A DNA stretch of 35,878 nucleotides from JBBKXP01 sp038251315 (GCA_038251315.1 JBBSBK010000026.1:1-35878), one strand, 5' to 3'; counted from the first letter of the stretch, positions 18,546-27,598 are shown. Translations and numbers: made by a program. Notes: generated by a model not told the origin, from the letters alone.

Positions 18546-19225
18546 TGAACTTCGCCACCACGAAGATCGATCTGGCGGAGGAGATGGCCCGCGATCTTTT
18601 CGGCCCCGACGTCGCCGTCGCGGCCCGCGACCCGCGCCGAGATCACGGCGCGATCCACCCGGCAGAGGCGGCGCAGGTAGCCCGGGCAGTGCGCAAACGG
18701 CGGCTGGAATTTGCCGCCGGTCGGCACGCCGCGGCGGCCGCGCTGGCCAGATTGGGACGCGAACCGCACGCAGTTCTGGCCGGTCCCGACCGCGCTCCGA
18801 TCTGGCCGCATGGCATCCTTGGCAGCATCAGTCACAGCGACACCGCCTGCATCGCCGTCCTTGCACGGGCCACCGGATGCGCGTCAGTCGCGGTGGATGT
18901 CGAAGAGGATGCCCCCCTGCCCGATGACCTGATCGACACGATCTGCACGCCCGAGGAACAGGCCCGCCTGATGAACGTCCCGTCACAGGGACACCGCGCC
19001 AAGCTGATCTTTTCGGCCAAGGAATGCGCCTATAAGCTGCAGTATCCGCTGACCGGGGCGACGTTCGGGTTCGACCGGATCCACATCGACGCCGATCTTG
19101 ACGGCGGGACATTCCGCGCGATTTTCCGGCAAACCACCGGCGGATTCCCGGCTGGATCGGCGCTGGCCGGGCGGTTTGCGGTCAGCGGTGGCCTGATCGT
19201 CACCGCGATGATGTTGCGTCACTAG
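18545..19225 (+). CDS. 4'-phosphopantetheinyl transferase (EntD/Sfp superfamily)
   Basis: A 226-residue enzyme that moves phosphopantetheine from CoA to carrier-protein serines, here presumably Ser1823 of the PKS and Ser1414 of the NRPS. EntD-like landmarks are GSISHSDTACIAVLA, the metal-binding VAVDVEEDAPL and FSAKECAYKLQYP, which matches the WSxKEAxxK signature with Phe in place of Trp. The ATG at 18545 overlaps the NRPS stop by one base; a TTG at 18542 is also possible. Its place at the end of the PKS/NRPS genes is standard for a dedicated activating enzyme. Confidence 0.92.
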   Translation: MNFATTKIDLAEEMARDLFGPDVAVAARDPRRDHGAIHPAEAAQVARAVRKRRLEFAAGRHAAAAALARLGREPHAVLAGPDRAPIWPHGILGSISHSDTACIAVLARATGCASVAVDVEEDAPLPDDLIDTICTPEEQARLMNVPSQGHRAKLIFSAKECAYKLQYPLTGATFGFDRIHIDADLDGGTFRAIFRQTTGGFPAGSALAGRFAVSGGLIVTAMMLRH

Positions 19226-19234
19226 GGGGCCGAA

Positions 19235-20164
19235 ATGCAATCGCTGACCCGCCGCGCCGCCGTTCTGACCCTGCCCCTTGCCGTGGCAGGCGGGGCGTTG
19301 TGGTGGCGGCAAGACGACACGGCGCCGGACACCACACCGCTGACGCCGCCTGTTGCCCCGCTGAATGTCTTTCATCTTGGCCATTCCCTCGTCGGACATG
19401 ATATGCCCGCGATGCTGGCGCAACTGGCGGGGGCCGGGCATGACTATGCCAGTCAGCTGGGCTGGGGCGCGTCGATGCGCGATCATTGGGAACCGGCGGT
19501 GGCGATCAACGGTTTTGAGGCAATGAATGGACATGGCCGTTACCGCGATGCGACCCGCGCCATCGGATCGGGCGATTTCGACGCCGTGATCCTGACCGAG
19601 ATGGTCGAGATCAGCGACGCGATCCGCTATCACGCCAGCGCCGATTACCTGTCGCGCTGGGCCGATCTGGCCCACGCGGCCAACCCGGCGACGCGCATTT
19701 ACCTGTATGAAACCTGGCATTGGCTGGATGACCCAGAAGGGTGGCTTACCCGCCTCGACACCGATCTGGAACAGGCGTGGGAGGCGGACATCCTTGCCCC
19801 CGCGATCCGCGCCAATCCCGACCGCCCGATCCACCTGATCCCCGCCGGGCAGGTTCTTGCCCGGTTCGTGCGGGCAGTACAGGCCGCAGGTGGGGTGGAC
19901 GCGATCGTTGGGCCGGCGGACCTGTTCGGGACTGATCCTGCAGGCAAGCCCGACCCGATCCACATGGGCGACCTTGGCAATTACCTCGTGGCACTGACGC
20001 ATTACGCTGTCCTCTACCACCGGTCCCCGCTTGGCCTGCCGCATGCCCTGACCCGCGCCGACGGCACCCCGGCAACGGGCCCCGGCGCTGAGGCCGCGCG
20101 GCTGATGCAGGACACCGTCTGGAACGTGGTCACGGCGCTGCCGCGCACCGGGGTCGGCGCATGA
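19235..20164 (+). CDS. Exported SGNH-hydrolase-like protein
   Basis: A 309-residue protein with a twin-arginine N-terminus (SLTRRAAVLTLPLAVAGGA), suggesting Tat export or a membrane anchor. The mature part starts with FHLGHSLVGHDM, which fits SGNH block I with His in place of the usual Asp (GHS for GDS). It ends with DPIHMGDLGNYL, which fits block V (DxxH). Between them are ILTEMVE and YLYETWHW. The pattern suggests a periplasmic esterase or acyltransferase-like enzyme acting on a glycan, but the family match is by eye. GGGG about six bases before ATG 19235 serves as ribosome-binding site. It overlaps the next gene by ATGA. Confidence 0.65.
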   Translation: MQSLTRRAAVLTLPLAVAGGALWWRQDDTAPDTTPLTPPVAPLNVFHLGHSLVGHDMPAMLAQLAGAGHDYASQLGWGASMRDHWEPAVAINGFEAMNGHGRYRDATRAIGSGDFDAVILTEMVEISDAIRYHASADYLSRWADLAHAANPATRIYLYETWHWLDDPEGWLTRLDTDLEQAWEADILAPAIRANPDRPIHLIPAGQVLARFVRAVQAAGGVDAIVGPADLFGTDPAGKPDPIHMGDLGNYLVALTHYAVLYHRSPLGLPHALTRADGTPATGPGAEAARLMQDTVWNVVTALPRTGVGA

Positions 20165-21801
20165 TCCTCCGCCTGCTTTTGCTGCTGTTGCTCGCCACGC
20201 CGCTGGCGGCGCAGGATCGCGCGGTCAATCTGGCTGCCATCGCCGACTGGTCGACCGAGGTGCCGTTCATCGACATGATGAAATCGTCACGCCCGCTGTT
20301 CGGCCATCGCCCCGGCCAGTGGGGCGGCATGGACCATGCCGATCTGGTGGCCGCCGGCGTGCTGGACAGCGATGGCTGGCCGACTCGCATTCCCGACGAC
20401 CTTGCCAGTATCGGCACCTTGATCCTGACCGACATGCCCGAAGCGGCGACATCGCTGGCGGGTCGCTACGTGCTGCGGTTCGACGGGACCGGTATCGTCG
20501 AGGTTGCCGGGCGGGCCACCCAAAAGCGATACGCCGACAACGCGGTCAGCTTCGATTATACCCCCGGCCCCGGCCCGGTCGATATCCGCATCCAGCAGAC
20601 CGACCCCACCGATCCGGTCCGCGCCATCACCGTGATCCGCGCCGATATGCAAACGGCCTACGCCGCTGGAGCGCGGTTCAACCCACGCTGGCTGGAGCGG
20701 ATCGCACCATTCGGCACGGTGCGGCTCATGGACTGGATGGACACCAACGATTCGGAGGTGGAACACTGGGATCTGGCCCCCCACTCCGGCCAGCAGACCT
20801 ATGCCACGGATGGCGTGCCGCTGGCCCTGCTGGTCGATCTGGCCAACCAGACCGCCAAAGACCCGTGGTTCACCCTGCCGAACCGCGCCGATGACGCTTA
20901 TATCCGGACCTTTGCGCAAACTGTCCACGATACCCTTGATCCGAACCTGACCGCCTATGTCGAATACTCAAACGAGGTCTGGAACTGGCAGTTTCAGCAG
21001 ACCGCATGGGCCGACGCACAGGCGCGGGCGCGGTGGGACACTGCCGACGTGGGCACCCAGTTCTACGGGATGCGCAGCGCCCAGACGGCCGATATCTGGC
21101 GCGCGGTGTTTGCCGACGCGCCAGAGCGGTTGGTGACCGTGATTTCGACCCAGACCGGCTGGCTGGGGCTTGAGGACAACATCCTGAACGCCCCCCTCTG
21201 GATGGCCGAAGACCCCGCCAACCGCCCGCCCCGTGACCACGTCGATGCCTATGCCGTCACCGGTTATTTCGGCGGGATCATCGGGACCGAGGGGCGCGCC
21301 GACATGGTGCGTGGCTGGATCGCCGACAGCGAAAAAGCCGCGACGGAGGCGGCGCAGGGTCAGGCAGAGGCAGACGCCTACATCGCCGCCCACCGCTATG
21401 ACGCGGCCAGCGCCGTGGCCGGGCAGGAATTGCGCGACGGGTCGGTCAGCGGCGATCCGGCGGATACGCTGGCCGACCTTCTGGGCAAGACACTGCCTTA
21501 TCATGCGGCCGTCGCCGAAAAATACGGGCTGCGCCTGCTGATGTACGAAGGCGGCAGCCATGTGACGGGGATCGGCCCGATGGCGGACGACGCGGCGATC
21601 ACCGATTTCCTGATCCACTTCAACTACACCCCTGAAATGGGGGCGCTCACCCGCGAACTGATGGCCGGGTGGGATGCCCTGGGTGGTGGCCCGTTCACTC
21701 AGTATGCCGATGTTTATGCCCCGACCAAATGGGGGAGCTGGGGCGGCCTGCGTCACATCGACGACGTCAATCCGCGCTGGGACGCGCTGACCGGAGAATG
21801 A
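20161..21801 (+). CDS. Exported glycoside-hydrolase-like protein
   Basis: A 546-residue secreted protein with a clear Sec signal (MILRLLLLLLLATPLAAQ). A beta-rich N-terminal region is followed by what looks like a TIM barrel. YVEYSNEVWNW around Glu272 matches the Asn-Glu acid/base strand of clan GH-A-like hydrolases. Glu463 in LLMYEGGSH is a plausible nucleophile. Similar proteins are sometimes annotated as cellulose-binding proteins. Its start overlaps the SGNH gene and its stop overlaps the next GT2, so it is in the same operon. It probably trims or edits the locus polysaccharide in the periplasm or outside the cell. The substrate is unknown, and a non-catalytic binding role is possible. 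Confidence 0.65.
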   Translation: MILRLLLLLLLATPLAAQDRAVNLAAIADWSTEVPFIDMMKSSRPLFGHRPGQWGGMDHADLVAAGVLDSDGWPTRIPDDLASIGTLILTDMPEAATSLAGRYVLRFDGTGIVEVAGRATQKRYADNAVSFDYTPGPGPVDIRIQQTDPTDPVRAITVIRADMQTAYAAGARFNPRWLERIAPFGTVRLMDWMDTNDSEVEHWDLAPHSGQQTYATDGVPLALLVDLANQTAKDPWFTLPNRADDAYIRTFAQTVHDTLDPNLTAYVEYSNEVWNWQFQQTAWADAQARARWDTADVGTQFYGMRSAQTADIWRAVFADAPERLVTVISTQTGWLGLEDNILNAPLWMAEDPANRPPRDHVDAYAVTGYFGGIIGTEGRADMVRGWIADSEKAATEAAQGQAEADAYIAAHRYDAASAVAGQELRDGSVSGDPADTLADLLGKTLPYHAAVAEKYGLRLLMYEGGSHVTGIGPMADDAAITDFLIHFNYTPEMGALTRELMAGWDALGGGPFTQYADVYAPTKWGSWGGLRHIDDVNPRWDALTGE

Positions 21802-22610
21802 CGACCGTCATCATTCCGGCGCATGACGAGGCGAATTATATCGGTCCCTGCCTGACCGCCTTGATGGCATCCGGTACCCCCACGCAGGTCATCGTCGTCG
21901 CCAACGGCTGTACCGACGACACGGCGGCGCGGGCGCAGGCGGTGCCGGTACCTGATGGATCGACGCTGCGGGTGATCGAAGAACCGACTGGCGGCAAGCT
22001 GAACGCCTTGAATGTCGCCGAGGCGGGACTGGTGCCGGGCATCCGCATCTATCTGGACGCCGACGTGATCGTCAGCCCCGGGCTGATCGGCCAGATTGCG
22101 CAGGCTTTGGCAACGCCCGACGCCCGCTATGCCAGCGGCACGCCGATCATTGCGCCAGCGTCAAGCCGGATCACCCGCGCTTACGCCCGGTTCTGGACCA
22201 CCCTGCCCTTTGTCACCCAAGGCACCCCCGGTTTCGGCATCTTTGCGGTAAACCCGGCGGGGCGGGCGCGGTGGGGGTCATTCCCCGACATCATTTCTGA
22301 CGATACGTATGTGCGTCTGTCCTTTGCACCCAGCGAGCGGGTCCGGGTGGCAGCCACCTACACCTGGCCGATGACCGAAGGGTTCGCCAATCTGGTGCGG
22401 GTGCGGCGGCGGCAGGATCACGGAGTGGCCGAAATCGGGGCAAGGCATCCGGGGCTTTTCAGGAATTCCGACCACCAGCCTGTCGGCATCGGCGGCACCC
22501 TGCAACGGCTTGGGCGCGACCCCTTGGGTTTCGCGGTCTATGCTGCGGTCAGTCTGGCCGTCAAATTGCCGGTCCTGACAACCAGCGACCGCTGGGCGCG
22601 GGGGCGTTAA
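21798..22610 (+). CDS. Glycosyltransferase family 2
   Basis: A 270-residue GT2 enzyme. The ATG at 21798 overlaps the previous stop (ATGA) and follows a good GGAGA ribosome-binding site; upstream in-frame starts lie inside the preceding gene. Motifs are TTVIIPAHDEANYIG, VIVVANGCTDDTA, GGKLNALN and the metal-binding YLDADVIVS, with an acidic SDDTYVRL later. A hydrophobic C-terminal segment may associate with the membrane. The stop codon overlaps the stop of the convergent GT4 gene. This is the last gene of the PKS/NRPS operon, which supports a link between the metabolite genes and glycan assembly. Confidence 0.88.
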   Translation: MTTVIIPAHDEANYIGPCLTALMASGTPTQVIVVANGCTDDTAARAQAVPVPDGSTLRVIEEPTGGKLNALNVAEAGLVPGIRIYLDADVIVSPGLIGQIAQALATPDARYASGTPIIAPASSRITRAYARFWTTLPFVTQGTPGFGIFAVNPAGRARWGSFPDIISDDTYVRLSFAPSERVRVAATYTWPMTEGFANLVRVRRRQDHGVAEIGARHPGLFRNSDHQPVGIGGTLQRLGRDPLGFAVYAAVSLAVKLPVLTTSDRWARGR

Positions 22611-23833
22611 ACGGCTGGGTTCGCCACCGCCGCGCGGATATGCCCGGCGAGTTTGGCCGCTTCGGTGTCGGCGTCGTGACGGGCGAGCACCCGGAGACGT
22701 CCGGCGTTTCCCATCGCCTCCAACGTCGCATGCGGCGTCGCTGCCAACCGCACGATCGCCGCGGCGATCGCCTCGGGATCGCCTGCCGGCACAAGCCATC
22801 CGGTCTGCCCGTCCAGCACCAGTTCGGGCATCCCCGCGATGAAGGTCGCGATTACCGGGCGGGCAGTTGCCATCGCCTCCATCACCACCATCGGCAGACC
22901 TTCGGCAAAGCTCGGCATCACGAAAGCCTGCGCCGCGTCAAGGGCGGCCCGCACCCCGGCCTCGTCCACCCAACCCAACAGGGTGATCCGGTCGGCGAGA
23001 TCATGCGCGGCAATTGCCGCCTCGAGCGGGGCGCGCAAAGCGCCGTCGCCGACCAGCGTCAGATGTGCCCCCGGTGCCCTGTCACCAAGCGCGGCCATCG
23101 CCAGCACCAGCGTCATCTGGCCCTTTTGCTCGACGAACCGGCCGACGTTGACCAGACGCGGGCCGCCTGCGGGAAGTGGGACCACACTGGGAAATTTACC
23201 TGGCTCGACACCGCAATGGACCGCCTTGATCCGGTCCCAGAGGTCGGCCGAGACCCAGCGGCACAGTTGCGAACGCCCGAAACTGCTGACCCCGACGACG
23301 AACGCGGCATGCGTGATCTTGGTCCCCAGCGACAGCGCAGAAGGGGCGTCGAATTCTTCGGGGCCATGTACCGTGAAGCTGAAGGTCGGGCCGCCGAGGG
23401 CATGGGTGAGCATTGCCACCGTCGCCGCATTGGTCCCGAAATGGGCGTGCATGTGGGCAACACCGGCGGCGCGGCAGCGCCGGGCGACATCGCAGGCTTC
23501 GGCGAAATAGAATAGCCGCCGCCAGCCACCCGGCCCGGCAGCCCATCCGCAGCGCAACGCCAGCCACAGGGCGGCGAACCAGTGCCGGGGCGTCAACCAG
23601 AACTGCGTGACGGTCGCCGTCAGGATCGACCACGGACCCGCCGCCAGCACGTAGGTTGTGGCGGCCTGTTCGGCACGGTCGGCGGCATCCGGCAGCACCC
23701 CGTCAGCGCCGCGCATCGCCAGCCGCAAGACGTCGAACCCCTGCCGTTCCAGCGCGCGCACCTCGCGCCGGATAAAGCTGTGGGAGGGTTGCGGATAGGT
23801 GTTGAGGATATAGGCGATCTGCAAAACGGGCAT
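22607..23833 (-). CDS. Glycosyltransferase family 4 (GT-B fold)
   Basis: A 408-residue GT-B glycosyltransferase. The N-terminal domain starts with LQIAYILNTYPQPSHSFIRRE, shortened here as IAYILNTYPQPSHSF, which is typical of colanic-acid-type GT4 enzymes. The C-terminal domain has LVNVGRFVEQKG, LTLVGDG and the donor-binding MPSFAEGLPMVVMEAMA with conserved Glu residues, then GMPELVLDGQTGWLVP. I chose ATG 23833 because the protein homologous to the family begins there; an in-frame extension to 24022 would run into the divergent flippase gene. It is likely to add a sugar to the lipid-linked repeat unit in the cytoplasm. Confidence 0.9.
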   Translation of the reverse strand: MPVLQIAYILNTYPQPSHSFIRREVRALERQGFDVLRLAMRGADGVLPDAADRAEQAATTYVLAAGPWSILTATVTQFWLTPRHWFAALWLALRCGWAAGPGGWRRLFYFAEACDVARRCRAAGVAHMHAHFGTNAATVAMLTHALGGPTFSFTVHGPEEFDAPSALSLGTKITHAAFVVGVSSFGRSQLCRWVSADLWDRIKAVHCGVEPGKFPSVVPLPAGGPRLVNVGRFVEQKGQMTLVLAMAALGDRAPGAHLTLVGDGALRAPLEAAIAAHDLADRITLLGWVDEAGVRAALDAAQAFVMPSFAEGLPMVVMEAMATARPVIATFIAGMPELVLDGQTGWLVPAGDPEAIAAAIVRLAATPHATLEAMGNAGRLRVLARHDADTEAAKLAGHIRAAVANPAV

Positions 23834-24020
23834 CCGGTGTTTTGATCTCTCCGTTCCTAGCCGTGCAAACTCACGTTGAAAAGCCTCATCACCCGATCGG
23901 GCATCAATGGGGGTTCCTGTGCCGCACTGTTGCCAGCCGGTCTCCATCCGCGATATTTCACTGGCCAAAAGTCCATCGATGCCACAGAATCCCGCACAGC
24001 GCCGGAGTGCCATTGCCACC
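23834..24020. promoter_or_regulatory. Divergent intergenic region between GT4 and flippase genes
   Basis: These 187 bases separate two divergently transcribed genes, so promoters for both should lie here. The patch around 23950-23998 is AT-richer than its surroundings, but I could not assign a convincing -35/-10 pair. A GGAGAG on the minus strand near 23846 is a possible ribosome-binding site for the GT4 gene. Confidence 0.3.
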
Positions 24021-25377
24021 ATGACCCATGTTTTCAGTCACTTTCTCGGCGGTCGTCTGATGGCGCGTGTGCTGCGCGGATCGGCGTTCATCGTGCTGGG
24101 TTACGGAACCAGTCAGGCACTGCGCCTTGCCGCCAACCTGATCCTGACCCGCCTGCTGTTCCCCGAAGCGTTTGGTCTCATGGCGCTGGTCAGCGTCGTC
24201 ACGGTGGGTCTTGCGATGTTTTCCGACGTCGGGATCGGCCCTGCCATCGCCCAGAATCGGCGCGGCGACGACCCCGATTTCCTGAACACCGCATGGACCA
24301 TTCAGGTGACGCGCGGCTTTGCGCTTTGGGCCTGTGCGGCGGCGCTGGCATGGCCGATGGCGACATTGTATGACGAACCTTTGCTGGCCGCTTACCTGCC
24401 TCTTGCCGGAGTTGCACTGGCGATTGGCGGGTTCAACCCGACCCGGATCGAAACCGCCCACCGGCACTTGCTCATGGGGCGGCTGACGGCGCTGGATCTG
24501 GCCAGTCAGGCGACTGGCATCGCCGCGATGATCGTTCTTGCCTGGGCGACCGGATCTGTGATCGCGCTGGTCATTGGCGGTATCATCGGTGCGGCGGCGA
24601 AACTGGTGCTGACCGCCATCGGCCTGCCCGGCCCGGCCAACCGGTTCCGGTTTGAAAAAAGCGGCTGCGGGCGAACTGATCAGCTTTGGCAAATGGATAT
24701 TCCTGTCCACCGCCTTCTGGTTCGTGTCGAGCCAGGGCGACAAGGCGATTCTGGGCAAGTTCCTCAGTCTCGAGGGCCTCGGCATCTACAACATCGGCTA
24801 TTTCCTCGCCAGCTTTCCGCTGCTGCTGGGGCAAGCCGTGACCGGGCGCATCCTGATCCCGATCTACCGCGAAACCGGTACGACGCCCGACGCGGCGTCG
24901 CAACGCAAGATCAAAGTCATGCGCTATGGCCTGACGGCGGGGATCATCGGCCTTCTGGCGGTCATGTGTTTTGGCGGGCCGTGGCTGGTGCACCTGCTGT
25001 ATGACCCGCGCTATGCGAACGCCAGCGGCATCGTGGTGCTTGTCGCTGCGATGATGCTGCCGCAGGTCATCGGTCTGTCCTACGATCAGGCCGCGCTGGC
25101 AGCAGGGGATTCGCGGCGGTTCTTTGTCTTTTCGGCGCTGCGTGCGCTGGCCCAGATCGGTGGGCTGCTGGGCGGGTTTGCAATCGCCGATCTGCCCGGC
25201 GCCCTGATCGGGGTAGGCATCGCCGGGGTCGCGGTGCATCCGTTGCTGATCTGGATCGCAAGGGTGCATGGGGTCTGGGACATGCGGCACGATCTGTTGG
25301 CAGGGCTGACGGCGGCCCTGATCGGCGGGCTGGCGATATGGATGCACTGGGACGCCATCGCGGCGATCAGCGGCTGA
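24021..25377 (+). pseudogene. Wzx-type polysaccharide flippase, frameshifted
   Basis: Two adjacent frames together encode one polytopic membrane protein of the MOP/Wzx (PF13440-like) family, which flips lipid-linked repeat units across the inner membrane. Frame one gives the N-terminal half (RGSAFIVLGYGTSQALR to about FRFEK). Frame two continues with AAAGELISFGKWIF and the remaining helices to 25377. The switch lies at the six-A run 24655-24660: removing one A restores a continuous FEK-AAAGELISFGKW. Read as is, frame one carries on to a stop at 25004. This could be a real inactivating mutation, a sequencing error, or a slippage-controlled gene. The start may be ATG 24021 or ATG 24060. It ends directly against the convergent PCP gene. 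Confidence 0.85.
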
Positions 25378-26640
25378 TCAGGCGGGTTTGCCCAAGGCCG
25401 CCCGCAATCGCTGCATTGGCCCGAGCACCCGGCCGGGCCGGTCAAGCTGCGGGATCGCTACCACTGGGCGCAAGCCGGTTTCCCGCTCCATCTGCGCGAC
25501 CGAGCGCAAGACGGGGTGGCGCAGGTCGAGCAGGAAAGCCACCGCCAGTGCTGCAAGCCCCGACAGGACCGCGCCCATCGCCGCCAGCTTCTTGCGGCTT
25601 GACGTGATCGAATATTCGGGCACCGTCGCCGGTTCCAGAATGGTCAGCCGCTCGCCCTGCAGGTTCTGTTCAAGGCGAAAGCCCACCTCGGCCTCCGCCC
25701 TGCGGGTCAGAACCACGTCAAGCTGGCTTTGCAACTGGTCACGGTCGCGCTGAAAGCTGGACAATTGGCGTTCGATTTCCGGGCTGGCCACCAGAACCTC
25801 AGCCAGTGAAGCGGCGCGTTGTTCCAGCAAGGCGCGCTGGCTGGCCAAACTGTCCAACTGGGCCTGAAACCCGGCGATTTCGCGATCTACTGCGGCCTGA
25901 CGGCCCGCGCGGTCGACCTGATCGATCTGCAACTGCACCCCGATCGACTCGCGGTCGATGTCGAGCATGGCGCCGTTGACACTGGCGATTTCGGAGCGGC
26001 GCAGATCGACATTGCCGGTCACGGTAAGGTCGTTATCGGTGCTGAACTTGGCGATCTGGTCATCAAACGCAGCGACTGCCGAGGTCAACCGGTCCTCTTC
26101 GCGCAAGAAGAAATCGAGGGTTTCGCGGGTCTGATCGCTGCGCGTCTGGGCGCTGAGCGCGATCGTGCGGGCGGCCATCTCTTGCGCGACCTGCTGAGCC
26201 TGCAACGGGTCACCCAACCTGGCCGTAAAGGTCAGCACCGAAATGGTGCCATCGTCGGCGAAGCCTTCGCGGACCGCAGCGACCCCTTCGATCTTTACCG
26301 ACCGGCGCATGAGATCGGTCAGTTCAGTCTGATTCAACTTGCCCGCATCGGCGAACAGCCCGAATTTTGCGATCATGTCCAGCAGGTTGTCGCGGGCCAT
26401 CAGTTGTTGTTCGATCAGCTGCAACCGGCGCGCCGAACTGCTTTCGACGGTCGACGGTGCCAGACCACTGGCAATCTTGGGGCGTTCGATCTGCAGCACT
26501 TCGGAGGCCTGAAAAATACGCGGTTGGCGCATCGCAAAAACCAGCGAAAATGCCATGCCGACAAGTGTCAGCGCGACGATCACACCAAGCCGGCGGCGGA
26601 TCAGGTCGATCAGGTCTGCAACCGAATGGATCGGGCCCAA
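25378..26640 (-). CDS. Polysaccharide chain-length/co-polymerase protein (Wzz/PCP)
   Basis: A 420-residue inner-membrane protein of the polysaccharide co-polymerase family. It has an N-terminal membrane segment (about 17-38, LGVIVALTLVGMAFSLVFAM), a long periplasmic part with heptad-like coiled coil around 165-330, and a second membrane segment (about 348-370). After it comes RHPVLRSVAQMERETGLRPV, shortened as RHPVLRSVAQMERE, typical of Wzc/ExoP-like proteins. No ATPase domain is fused; that is the separate upstream gene. The start is TTG 26640, preceded by a G-rich run eight bases away. It probably controls polymer length together with the Wzy-like protein. Confidence 0.88.
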   Translation of the reverse strand: MGPIHSVADLIDLIRRRLGVIVALTLVGMAFSLVFAMRQPRIFQASEVLQIERPKIASGLAPSTVESSSARRLQLIEQQLMARDNLLDMIAKFGLFADAGKLNQTELTDLMRRSVKIEGVAAVREGFADDGTISVLTFTARLGDPLQAQQVAQEMAARTIALSAQTRSDQTRETLDFFLREEDRLTSAVAAFDDQIAKFSTDNDLTVTGNVDLRRSEIASVNGAMLDIDRESIGVQLQIDQVDRAGRQAAVDREIAGFQAQLDSLASQRALLEQRAASLAEVLVASPEIERQLSSFQRDRDQLQSQLDVVLTRRAEAEVGFRLEQNLQGERLTILEPATVPEYSITSSRKKLAAMGAVLSGLAALAVAFLLDLRHPVLRSVAQMERETGLRPVVAIPQLDRPGRVLGPMQRLRAALGKPA

Positions 26641-26653
26641 CAGCTTTGCCCCC

Positions 26654-27598
26654 CTAGGTCGCGTAAACGTCGGAGGCCGGCACCCGGCCCCGGTTCAGGA
26701 TGACGCCCAGCAGCTTGGCCTGACCGTCAAGGATGCGTTCGCAGGCGGCCAGGTGCCGGGCGGTGGTACGGGTGCCGTCGGCAACCAGCAGCACGCCGTC
26801 GACCTGTGGCAGAAACGCCGTCAGATCATCGTGCGCCAACATCGGTGGCAGATCGAAGATCACCACATCGGGGCGCAGGGCGGTCTGCATCCGGGTCAGC
26901 GTCTGCGCGGTTTCGCCGTCGTGCAGCACTTCGGCTGCATCGCGGCGCGGCGCGGCGTTCAGGCCCAACGCCAGATTGTCGTTGGCCCGCACAAGATGCT
27001 CACCGATCGGGATCTGGCCACGCAACATCTTCTGGATGTCGCCCCGCCCGTCAAGGTCGAGCGCCCGCGCCACCCCCGGATTGCGCTGGTTGAGGTCGAT
27101 CAGCACCGTGCGGCAATGCGGCAGCCGCGACAGGCTAAGCGCCAGATTGACGGCCGTGAAGGTGCAACCGCAACCCGCGGTCGGCGACACGACCGCAATC
27201 CGGGTCCAGCCATTCGCCCTGAGCGTCTGCAGCAGCCTTGTGCGCAGCAGATCGAACCCGTTTGACGCCGCCCGATGACCCAGAAACCCGCGCAGCGGTG
27301 CGCCCGCCAGAACATGCCCGGTGACCACCTCGGCAAGACGCGGCAGGGTGTCCCAGCGCAGGCTGTCGCGGGGCGGGCGGGCATCGGTCACGGGGTCCGG
27401 CCGGTCGACGACTGCCGGGACCGCAGGCATCGGCTGGTGGATTGGCGCCATGGCGACGTCGGACTGCGCCTCCGTTGGCGCGACCTCGTTGGCGACTGCG
27501 TCGATGACGTCCTCGCGCGCTGCTTCGGCCCGCGCCTTTTGGTGCCGCCGGTAGGGGCGGTAGCGATAGGCGACGGGTTTGTTGTTCAGCGCGTTCAT
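26654..27598 (-). CDS. CpsD/CapB-like P-loop ATPase with altered Walker A
   Basis: A 314-residue protein with the fold signature of bacterial tyrosine kinases and ParA-like ATPases that partner PCP proteins. The P-loop region reads SPTAGCGCTFTAVNLAL: Cys145 stands where the family has the essential Walker A lysine. Walker A' is VLIDLNQRNPG (Asn after Leu in place of the second Asp). Walker B is VIFDLPPM. The C-terminus has one tyrosine (VYAT) instead of the tyrosine cluster of BY-kinases; several tyrosines are at the N-terminus (AYRYRPYRR). It is probably a regulator of polymer export with weak or no kinase activity (inference). It sits 13 bases upstream of the PCP gene. Confidence 0.85.
   Translation of the reverse strand: MNALNNKPVAYRYRPYRRHQKARAEAAREDVIDAVANEVAPTEAQSDVAMAPIHQPMPAVPAVVDRPDPVTDARPPRDSLRWDTLPRLAEVVTGHVLAGAPLRGFLGHRAASNGFDLLRTRLLQTLRANGWTRIAVVSPTAGCGCTFTAVNLALSLSRLPHCRTVLIDLNQRNPGVARALDLDGRGDIQKMLRGQIPIGEHLVRANDNLALGLNAAPRRDAAEVLHDGETAQTLTRMQTALRPDVVIFDLPPMLAHDDLTAFLPQVDGVLLVADGTRTTARHLAACERILDGQAKLLGVILNRGRVPASDVYAT

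Noticed and set aside
22607..24022. Longer GT4 gene starting at 24022
   Set aside because: The extra 63 residues show no family similarity and would abut the divergent flippase start, leaving no promoter space. ATG 23833 matches the usual N-terminus.
24651..24661. Programmed -1 frameshift of the dnaX type in the flippase
   Set aside because: The slippery-looking A-AAA-AAG is present, but a -1 shift does not lead into the correct downstream frame; +1 or -2 is required.
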